From positions 1 through 16,675 of the forward strand of contig CAAFJQ010000160.1 in assembly GCA_900763245.1 (NCBI GenBank): DNA of 16,675 bases, in the 5' to 3' direction. Each line of letters begins with the position of its first letter. Position 1 is the stretch's first letter. This stretch comes from Bacilli bacterium (GTDB taxonomy: Bacteria > Bacillota_I > Bacilli_A > RFN20 > CAG-288). The position numbers were made by a program, and so were the translations under genes. The notes beneath the pieces were generated by a model that had not been told where the DNA came from, did not search any database, and saw only the letters and a program-made list of their open reading frames with translations. Below, one piece after another: positions 7,272 to 13,428 of this stretch.

Positions 7272-9038
7272 ATGAACACCTACAAGAAATTAGCTAAATA
7301 TATCGGTCCCTATTGGAAGGATACTGTTTTCACATGGCTCTCTGTTTTCATTGAGGTCATTTGTGAAGTCGGCGTTGTCTTTATGATGCAGTTCTTGATC
7401 GATGAGGTCAAAGCGATCAACGGAGAAAGCACGCAGCTGAAATTGATTGCCGTTTATTCGGGAGGAATTGCACTCCTTGCCATCATCGCTGCCATCACAG
7501 GCATATTAGCCGGATACTTTGCCGCCTCTGCTTCTGCTGGATTTGGCAAGAATCTCAGAAAAGCAATGTATGACCGCATTCAGGACTATTCCTTCAAGAA
7601 CATCGATAAGTTCTCGACCTCTTCCATCGTTACCAGAACGACAACAGATGTCACCAATGTCCAGAATGCGTTCATGATGTCGATCCGTATGGTCATACGC
7701 GCTCCTTTATTGATGACCTTTGCTCTTATCATGTGCTTTGTCACACAGTGGAGACTGGCCTGGATTTTCTTAGTCATTATTCCTGTCATTCTCTTCTTAT
7801 TGCTTTATATCTCCAAGAAAGTCCATCCGACCTTCGTTAAAATCTTTGATACCTATGATGCTTTGAATGAGACAGTCGAAGAAGATGTCGATGGCATCCG
7901 CATTGTCAAAGCATTCAATAGAGAAAAGGTTCAGTCCAATAAGTTCCGTTCTGTCTCTGACTTCATCTATAAGAACTTCATCTATGCTGAGAAGCTGCTC
8001 TCCTTCAACTCCCCTATCATGAATACAGCCGTTTATGGCGCTATGATCGGTATCTCCTATTTAGGCGCAAGGCTGATCATCTCCACAAATAATACAGAAC
8101 ACCCCTTCACTGTCGGTGGCTTATCGACGCTCATCACTTACATCATGATGATCATGATGTCCCTGATGATGATTTCCATGGTCTATGTCCAGATTATCAT
8201 CTCCAAGAACTCGACAGAACGTATCGTTGAGATCATCGAGGAAGTTCCCGATATTCAATCTCCTGAAAATGCGATTAAGGAAGTCAAAGATGGTTCTGTT
8301 GACTTCGATAATGTCAGCTTCTGCTATCACGAAGGAAAAGATGTCTTATCCGATATTGACCTTCATATCAGATCAGGAGGCATGGTCGGCATCATCGGCT
8401 CGACTGGCTCTAGCAAGACTACCCTTGTCTCTTTGATGGCAAGACTTTATGATGCCAGCAAAGGAGAGGTAAAAGTCGGCGGCGTCAATGTCAAAGAGTA
8501 TGACCTGAAGACACTCCGTGACAAAGTCGCGGTTGTCTTACAGAAGAATACGCTCTTCACAGGCACCATCCGTTCGAATCTTCTCTGGGGCAAAGAGGAT
8601 GCAACAGATGAAGAAATCTACAAAGCCTGTGAACTTGCTCAATGCAACGAATTCCTCTCTCGTTTCCCGAAAGGATTGGATACAGAGATCGCTCAAGGCG
8701 GAACCAATGTCTCAGGCGGTCAGAAACAGCGTTTATGTATCGCTCGCGCTTTATTGAAGGATCCTAAGATTCTCATCCTCGATGACTCGACAAGCGCATG
8801 CGATACCCATACCGACAGCCTGATCAGAGAAGGACTTCAGACAACAAAGAAAGATGTTACAAAGTTCATCATCGCTCAGCGAGTTCTGTCGATCAAAGAC
8901 TGCGATCTCATCCTTGTCATGGATAAGGGAAGAATCATCGCAAGAGGAAACAATGATGAACTGATGCAGAACTGCTCAGTCTATCGTGAATTATATGAAA
9001 GTCAGTTGGGAGGAGGTGATTTCGATGCCGCGGAATAA
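7272..9038 (+). CDS. ABC exporter half-transporter, degenerate-NBD subunit
   Basis: 588 residues: an exporter-type membrane domain with about six helices (about 1-315), then a nucleotide-binding domain (340-588). The ATP site is non-canonical. Walker A reads GSTGSSKT (376-383), with Ser380-Ser381 in place of the usual xG. Walker B is LILDD, so Asp505 replaces the catalytic Glu, and Gln536 (FIIAQR) replaces the switch His. The signature NVSGGQ (479-484) and Q-loop Gln424 are intact. This is the pattern of the degenerate partner in heterodimeric exporters such as LmrCD, BmrCD and TM287/288. AAGGAGGAG (7261-7269) overlaps the marR stop, and the 3' end overlaps the next gene by 14 bases, so the two subunits are translationally coupled. 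Substrate unknown; multidrug, lipid or peptide export are all possible. Confidence 0.93.
   Translation: MNTYKKLAKYIGPYWKDTVFTWLSVFIEVICEVGVVFMMQFLIDEVKAINGESTQLKLIAVYSGGIALLAIIAAITGILAGYFAASASAGFGKNLRKAMYDRIQDYSFKNIDKFSTSSIVTRTTTDVTNVQNAFMMSIRMVIRAPLLMTFALIMCFVTQWRLAWIFLVIIPVILFLLLYISKKVHPTFVKIFDTYDALNETVEEDVDGIRIVKAFNREKVQSNKFRSVSDFIYKNFIYAEKLLSFNSPIMNTAVYGAMIGISYLGARLIISTNNTEHPFTVGGLSTLITYIMMIMMSLMMISMVYVQIIISKNSTERIVEIIEEVPDIQSPENAIKEVKDGSVDFDNVSFCYHEGKDVLSDIDLHIRSGGMVGIIGSTGSSKTTLVSLMARLYDASKGEVKVGGVNVKEYDLKTLRDKVAVVLQKNTLFTGTIRSNLLWGKEDATDEEIYKACELAQCNEFLSRFPKGLDTEIAQGGTNVSGGQKQRLCIARALLKDPKILILDDSTSACDTHTDSLIREGLQTTKKDVTKFIIAQRVLSIKDCDLILVMDKGRIIARGNNDELMQNCSVYRELYESQLGGGDFDAAE
9011..9020 (+). 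promoter_or_regulatory. Start-deciding ribosome binding site of the second ABC gene
   Basis: AGGAGGTGAT is an essentially full anti-Shine-Dalgarno match lying inside the end of the upstream gene. It is four bases (seven from the AGGAGG core) before the ATG at 9025. It makes 9025 the start rather than the in-frame ATG at 8986. Confidence 0.85.
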
Positions 9039-10956
9039 AGCCAGAAACGTTGCTCCGGTCGATAAGAAGACCAAGAGAGCATCGGTGAGAAGATTGTTAG
9101 GGTATGTCTTCAAATATTATCCGATTCAGTTTGTAGTCGTTGTCATCTGTATCATTTTGGTCACAGCCTCTTCTGTTGCAGGGAGCTACTTCACCGGTAC
9201 CATCATGGTCAACAAGTATCTCAATCCTGCTTTACAGCCAGGCGGAGTCATGGACTGGAAGGGATTCAATATCGCTATTACGACATTGGCATGCATCTAT
9301 ATTGCCGGTATCATCGCATCCTTCTTCTATAACTACCTGATGGCGTTTATTGCCCAGGGCGTTCAGAAGAAAATCCGTGATGAGCTTTATAGCCACATGC
9401 AGATTCTTCCTGTCAGCTATTTCGATACCAGAAGCCAAGGCGACATCATGTCTGTCTATACCAATGATGTCGATGCGCTCCGTGAAATGCTTGCCCGTTC
9501 TCTTCCTCAGGTCGTCTCTTCTGTCATGACGATGTTTGTCTGTCTCATCTTCATGCTCTTCACGGATCTTCTCTTCACAGCCATTGTCATCTGTTTCGCT
9601 CTTATCATCTTCTTCATCACGAAATTCGTCGCCAAGAGATCCAGCAGGAACTTCATCGCTCAGCAGATCGAATTGGGAAAGACAAACGGATATATTGAAG
9701 AGATGGTATCCGGACAGAAAGTCGTTAAAGTCTTCAACTACGAAAAGAGAAATATCGAAGGATTCGATCAGCATAACGAAGAGCTTTATCAGGACAGCGT
9801 GAGAGCAAACCGCTTCTCCAATATCCTGATGCCGATCGTCAACCAGTTAGGAAACCTTCAGTATGTCTTATTGGCCTTTATCGGTGCTATTGCTATCATC
9901 AATGGCGTAAAGGGCTATAACCTCACTGGCACCTATGTCATCGAAATCGGAACGATTGTTTCCTTCTTGATGTTTTCCAAATCCTTCGTTCAGCCGATCG
10001 GTCAGGTCAGCAATAACTTCAATATGATCGTCTTAGCGCTTGCCGGCTCTTCTCGAATCTTCCAGGTGATGGATGAGAAGAGTGAAACAGATGATGGCTA
10101 TGTCGAACTCTGCAACGCCAAAGAGGGCGAAGACGGAAATCCTGTCGAAGTAGAAGAATTCACTGGAAAGTGGGCATGGAAACATCCGCATCAGGATGGG
10201 ACTGTCAGTTACACCTGGCTGAAAGGCGACATCGTCATGGACCATGTCGACTTCGGCTACAACAAGGATAAGATCATTCTTCACGATATCACTCTCTATG
10301 CTCATCCTGGACAGAAGATTGCCTTTGTCGGCCCGACTGGTGCTGGTAAGACAACTATCACCAATCTGATCAACCGTTTCTATGATATCGCAGACGGAAA
10401 GATCCGTTATGATGGAATCAATATCAACAAAATCAAAAAAGGCGATTTAAGAAAATCGTTAGGAATGGTTCTTCAGGATACGAAGCTTTTCACCGGTACT
10501 GTCAAAGAGAATATCCGATTTGGAAATCTTCATGCGACAGATGAGGAAATCATCAAAGCCGCCAAGCTTGCCAATGCAGATGACTTCATCATGAAACTTC
10601 CTAACGGCTATGATACGATGCTTGAGAATGCAGGTGCCGGATTAAGCCAAGGCCAGAGACAGCTTCTTGCTATTGCAAGAGCGGCTGTTGCCAATCCTCC
10701 TGCCATGATCCTTGATGAAGCGACAAGCTCCATCGACTCCAGAACCGAAGCTCTTGTCCAGCAGGGCATGGATGAGATCATGAAGGGAAGAACAGTCTTT
10801 GTCATCGCTCACCGCTTGTCCACCATCAAGAACTCTGATGTCATCATGGTTCTTGAAAACGGAACGATCATCGAACGCGGAAGCCATGATTCGCTATTAG
10901 AGCAGAAAGGAAAATATTATCAGCTTTACACTGGTAACGCTGCAAAACAAGCTTAA
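9025..10956 (+). CDS. ABC exporter half-transporter, catalytically competent NBD subunit
   Basis: 643 residues: a basic N-terminal tail (PRNKARN...KKTKR, 1-18), six membrane helices (about 30-345) and a nucleotide-binding domain (about 400-643). Walker A GPTGAGKT (436-443), Walker B MILDE with catalytic Glu565, and the switch His596 (VIAHR) are canonical. The signature is LSQGQ (540-544), not LSGGQ. In the heterodimer this LSQGQ faces the degenerate Walker site of the partner, while the partner's SGGQ completes the competent site here. A stretch of about 45 polar residues (355-400), ending GKWAWKHPHQDG, is inserted between membrane and ATPase domains; similar inserts occur in YheH-like subunits. 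The start is fixed by AGGAGGTGAT at 9011-9020 and overlaps the previous gene by 14 bases. The operon ends at a strong terminator. Confidence 0.93.
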   Translation: MPRNKARNVAPVDKKTKRASVRRLLGYVFKYYPIQFVVVVICIILVTASSVAGSYFTGTIMVNKYLNPALQPGGVMDWKGFNIAITTLACIYIAGIIASFFYNYLMAFIAQGVQKKIRDELYSHMQILPVSYFDTRSQGDIMSVYTNDVDALREMLARSLPQVVSSVMTMFVCLIFMLFTDLLFTAIVICFALIIFFITKFVAKRSSRNFIAQQIELGKTNGYIEEMVSGQKVVKVFNYEKRNIEGFDQHNEELYQDSVRANRFSNILMPIVNQLGNLQYVLLAFIGAIAIINGVKGYNLTGTYVIEIGTIVSFLMFSKSFVQPIGQVSNNFNMIVLALAGSSRIFQVMDEKSETDDGYVELCNAKEGEDGNPVEVEEFTGKWAWKHPHQDGTVSYTWLKGDIVMDHVDFGYNKDKIILHDITLYAHPGQKIAFVGPTGAGKTTITNLINRFYDIADGKIRYDGININKIKKGDLRKSLGMVLQDTKLFTGTVKENIRFGNLHATDEEIIKAAKLANADDFIMKLPNGYDTMLENAGAGLSQGQRQLLAIARAAVANPPAMILDEATSSIDSRTEALVQQGMDEIMKGRTVFVIAHRLSTIKNSDVIMVLENGTIIERGSHDSLLEQKGKYYQLYTGNAAKQA

Positions 10957-10960
10957 ACGA

Positions 10961-10997
10961 AAAGCTCTCGGAGATGTTTCCGAGAGCTTTGTTTTTT
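10961..10997. terminator. Terminator of the ABC operon, probably bidirectional
   Basis: A 12-bp perfect stem (10961-10972 with 10979-10990, arms AAAGCTCTCGGA and its complement) is followed by G and TTTTTT on the plus strand. On the minus strand the stem ends in TTTT after the leftward gene stopping at 11007, so it may serve both convergent transcripts. Confidence 0.88.
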
Positions 10998-11006
10998 GTG
11001 ATTTTT

Positions 11007-11429
11007 TTACTGCTTTCTTTGAATCTGATCGATGTAATGGGCTAAAAGATAATACAAAGGAATGCTTAAGAAGATGACCCATAAGGGATGATAGATCTGA
11101 TAGATGCCTCCGACTGAGCAGAAGATACAGACCACTAAGATCGGATAAACGAACTGGCTCATTCTTCCCATCAAAAGGCTCTTTGTCAATGAGCCGATGA
11201 TGATGCCGGAGAGAGTCAAAACCCAAAGTGTTGACCAGTATTCAGGATGCAAGAACGAGAATCCGACATAGAGTCCTATTCCCATTAATGTGAAGAGAAA
11301 GAACATGACAAAGGATGTGATGTTGACTCTTCTTCTGAACTCTTCGAATCCTGGCGAGAACTCATCGCCGGGGTTGATGATATTTTCGTCAATCCATTTT
11401 TTGACGTGTGATGTTTTGTTTTCTTCCAT
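11007..11429 (-). CDS. Small four-helix membrane protein of unknown function
   Basis: 140 residues and unrecognised. A charged, amphipathic N-terminal part (1-35) includes KKWIDENI and SPGFEEFRRRV. About four hydrophobic helices follow (near 37-57, 67-85, 94-110 and 115-131), with a short basic tail (QIQRKQ). The first ATG in frame (11433-11435) lies only two bases from AGGAG (complement of 11438-11442); the next, at 11427-11429, has an ideal eight-base spacing, so I place the start there. It follows the ECF S-component gene by 89 bases with no terminator between, so co-transcription with that gene and the CoaX-like gene is plausible but not proven. The transcript would end at the 10961-10990 hairpin. 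No enzymatic motif is visible. Confidence 0.75.
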   Translation of the reverse strand: MEENKTSHVKKWIDENIINPGDEFSPGFEEFRRRVNITSFVMFFLFTLMGIGLYVGFSFLHPEYWSTLWVLTLSGIIIGSLTKSLLMGRMSQFVYPILVVCIFCSVGGIYQIYHPLWVIFLSIPLYYLLAHYIDQIQRKQ

Positions 11430-11518
11430 AATCATTTCTCCTACAAAAATAGTCTACCTTTTTCTCTTCATGAATGAAAGAAATATGTTGTTATTGTAAG
11501 TGATTTATATGGAATTCT

Positions 11519-12214
11519 TTATTTTGCTTCTGCTTTTTCTTCTTTTCTGACAAAGAAATGAGGAAGAGGAGAGATAAGACCAATCTTATCGGCTGCCTTC
11601 TTGATACCTAATACACAGCCCCCTCCGACAATACCGTTTGTAATGAATTCAACAATGAAGTTGATGCCGATGATAGCAAAGACAAAGGTGAAGGGGTTAG
11701 AGAAGGATCCTAAGTGAGAGATGACAGGAGTGTTATAGAAGAAGAGACAGAAGGTTGTCATGAAGAGGATGGTGTTGAGTAAAGCAGTAGACATACTGGC
11801 GATGAAAGGTGCGACATATCCTTTCTTGTCCAAGATAGAGATAGCATCAAAGATGAGACCGGTGAGGAAACCGACAGCCATTCTGCAGACAAGTGCCATC
11901 AGAATGAGACCGGTGAAATATCTGCCGGAAGAGATTTCACCATTGACAACGCAGTTCTGAAGAAGAACTGCAGTGGCATCCATGCCAGTGAAGGCCTGGA
12001 TAAGAGAGATGATGCCCCAGATCGTACCGGAGGCAAGACCCATCCAAGGGCCGAAGACACAGCCGATGATGGCGACAGGGATACCCATCAATGTAATCGT
12101 CAAGAACGGAGTCTGAATCGTACCGATCGGCGTGAAGCCGAAGATGAACTGAATGGCGATCATCAGTCCCATCAAAGCTAACAGATAGACGTTGTTGTTT
12201 CTTCTTTTATTCAT
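11519..12214 (-). CDS. ECF transporter S component (substrate-binding membrane subunit), pantothenate-type by context
   Basis: 231-residue integral membrane protein with about six helices. The N-terminal helix LLALMGLMIAIQ leads into FTPIGTIQTPFLTITLMGIPVAIIG (27-51), a segment typical of S components of energy-coupling factor vitamin transporters. These bind a vitamin and use a shared EcfA/A'/T module to drive import; that module is not in this window. It overlaps the upstream CoaX-like gene by 8 bases, with AGGAG for its own ribosome binding site inside that gene's end, so the two are translationally linked. Pairing with a pantothenate-kinase homologue suggests a PanT-like role, but that is inference from context. 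Other vitamins (biotin, folate, riboflavin) cannot be excluded from the sequence alone. The C-terminal tail is charged (RKEEKAEAK). Confidence 0.8.
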   Translation of the reverse strand: MNKRRNNNVYLLALMGLMIAIQFIFGFTPIGTIQTPFLTITLMGIPVAIIGCVFGPWMGLASGTIWGIISLIQAFTGMDATAVLLQNCVVNGEISSGRYFTGLILMALVCRMAVGFLTGLIFDAISILDKKGYVAPFIASMSTALLNTILFMTTFCLFFYNTPVISHLGSFSNPFTFVFAIIGINFIVEFITNGIVGGGCVLGIKKAADKIGLISPLPHFFVRKEEKAEAK

Positions 12215-12989
12215 GATATTTCTCCTTGTTTTTCATATAGATTTCGTATAAGCCGTCAAAAGTCAGATCTGGATTGCATTCGAATTGTGAGAACAGTCTG
12301 TTCTTCACAATCGACATATCGTTTCCTGTCAGAATCCTTTTCAGCGGTGATCTGAACTCCCGTTCAATCTGATCCGAGAAGTTTTCGATCAGGCACAAGT
12401 ATCCACCGACAATACCGCTGTTCATGCTTTCCTTCGTGCTCTTTCCGATGAGTTTGTCAGGAATGGATAAGTCGATATTCATCAGCTGAGCACAGTTGTT
12501 CCACATCGTCTCGCTGGATGAGAGAAGACCGGGGAAGAGGGAACATCCGATGAATTCTTTTTTCTTTGTTACGACAGAAAAAGACAAAACGGTCGATAGT
12601 GAGACAATAAGGCAGTCTTCATCATAATCGGATAGAGCGCCGATGCCGTTTGCAATCAGGTCCGATCCGACTTCGCTGGGATTGTCTGTCCTTAAGGCAA
12701 GACCAGTCTTTATTTTTTTGGAGACAACCATGCATTTTGTCCCTGTTGCTCTTTCCAGTGCGTTCTGAATTCTTTTTGTCAGAGAGGGAACGACAGAAGA
12801 AAGAATACAGCCGTCAATATCTTCTTTCTCGATTTCATTCAGCCTGAAGAACTGAAGAATCGAATCAAGATACTCGACTTCGCTTTTCATCTTGTCGGCA
12901 TAGATCCGAAAAGAGCAAAGCTTTGTTTTTTTGTCGCTGTATAGGCCCACAGAAAAAGCCCTGTTTTCTAAGTTCGATAATAAAATCAT
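12207..12989 (-). CDS. coaX: Type III pantothenate kinase (CoaX) homologue with degenerate nucleotide-binding motifs
   Basis: 260 residues, the usual CoaX length. Family landmarks are clear: ILSSVVPSLT (62-71), DNPSEVGSD with the expected catalytic Asp110, LIGKSTKESMNSGI (180-193) and PDLTFDGLYEIY (240-251). However, the ATP-binding motifs of this ASKHA-fold kinase are eroded. The first phosphate loop, normally DxGNT, reads NLENR (6-10). The second, normally DxGTAxT, reads SLSTVLS (130-136). The GGxIxPG motif is GCSLFPG (148-154), and the TGG motif is TGNDM. The Arg after the catalytic Asp is Leu. The frame is intact and well conserved otherwise, so this looks like selected divergence (pseudokinase or binding protein) rather than a decaying gene. 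AAGGAG eight bases before the ATG supports the start. The end overlaps the ECF S-component gene. An active but unusual kinase is possible. Confidence 0.82.
   Translation of the reverse strand: MILLSNLENRAFSVGLYSDKKTKLCSFRIYADKMKSEVEYLDSILQFFRLNEIEKEDIDGCILSSVVPSLTKRIQNALERATGTKCMVVSKKIKTGLALRTDNPSEVGSDLIANGIGALSDYDEDCLIVSLSTVLSFSVVTKKKEFIGCSLFPGLLSSSETMWNNCAQLMNIDLSIPDKLIGKSTKESMNSGIVGGYLCLIENFSDQIEREFRSPLKRILTGNDMSIVKNRLFSQFECNPDLTFDGLYEIYMKNKEKYHE
12280..12314. repeat. Long near-perfect inverted repeat inside the CoaX-like gene
   Basis: The arms around TCGAATTGTGAGAACAG and CTGTTCTTCACAATCGA pair over about 16 bp with two single-base bulges and almost no loop. On the transcript this is a hairpin about 66 bases upstream of the S-component start. 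It could affect mRNA stability or the ratio of the two proteins, or be a chance result of coding constraints. Confidence 0.5.
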
Positions 12990-13386
12990 TTTTCATTCTC
13001 CTTCTACAGTCTATCAATGATAGTACCATGCGAGTAATGTGCGGAGAGTAGATAAAGTTCTCCGAGAGGGAATGATATCATAAACGAAAGAGAATAGGTA
13101 GCATTATCTTTTATTGTCATGTTTTTTATGATGAAAATGCTATCAATTATCTTTGATGCTGAAATATTGATATCTTCCAACTTTTTTGATATTTTCTAGT
13201 TGTTTTGCTCTCTTTATCCTTTTCAAAGCGTACTAAATAGGCTAAATAACGATAAACCAGGAACAAAGGATTTCCCTTGTCTGAAAGGAGATTCTCATAT
13301 TCGAAATCGGTATTGATTGAATTCTCAAGCAAATCTTGAATCTTTTCTTCATTTTTTCTTTTCCTTTCTGTTGAACTTTGTCTTCT
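12990..13386. other. Largely non-coding stretch with inverted repeats, upstream of the CoaX-like gene
   Basis: No confident gene lies here. Visible elements are: the CoaX-like ribosome binding site (12998-13003); CTATCA-A-TGATAG (13011-13023), a 13-base palindrome close to the start codon; CGGAGA/TCTCCG arms (13042-13047 and 13059-13064); the perfect palindrome ATGATATCAT (13072-13081); and 9-bp arms with one G-T pair (13097-13105 with 13136-13144). I found no convincing -35/-10 pair for the leftward operon, although a promoter is expected because a terminator lies upstream at 13387-13418. The 13011-13023 palindrome is the best operator candidate. Confidence 0.5.
13147..13332 (-). CDS. Doubtful small ORF of 61 codons, possible gene remnant
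   Basis: The frame reads from a TTG (13330-13332) to TAA and contains a protein-like stretch (SDKGNPLFLVYRYLAYLVRF). No ribosome binding site serves the TTG. An ATG at 13350-13352 with an upstream GAAAGGA is one frame off and yields only 36 codons. The two frames together resemble one small gene broken by a frameshift, but I do not recognise a family, and chance is a fair alternative. It lies just past the nrdD terminator. Confidence 0.2.
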   Translation of the reverse strand: MLENSINTDFEYENLLSDKGNPLFLVYRYLAYLVRFEKDKESKTTRKYQKSWKISIFQHQR

Positions 13387-13418
13387 AAAGAAAAGGAAGG
13401 CATCACTAGATGCCTTCC
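13387..13418 (-). terminator. Rho-independent terminator of the nrdG-nrdD operon
   Basis: GGAAGGCATC (13395-13404) pairs perfectly with GATGCCTTCC (13409-13418) around a 4-base loop. Read on the minus strand the stem is followed by TTTTCTTT. It begins ten bases after the nrdD stop codon. Confidence 0.88.
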
Positions 13419-13428
13419 CATAGGAGGA

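Noticed and set aside
8986..9024. Earlier ATG for the second ABC subunit
   Set aside because: The AGGAGGTGAT site sits just before 9025; the earlier start has no such site and would extend the overlap with the first subunit.
9232..9774. 180-codon open frame on the minus strand
   Set aside because: It lies wholly inside the second ABC gene, antisense, is rich in Asp, Glu, Arg and His as antisense frames of this codon usage are, and has no start signal.
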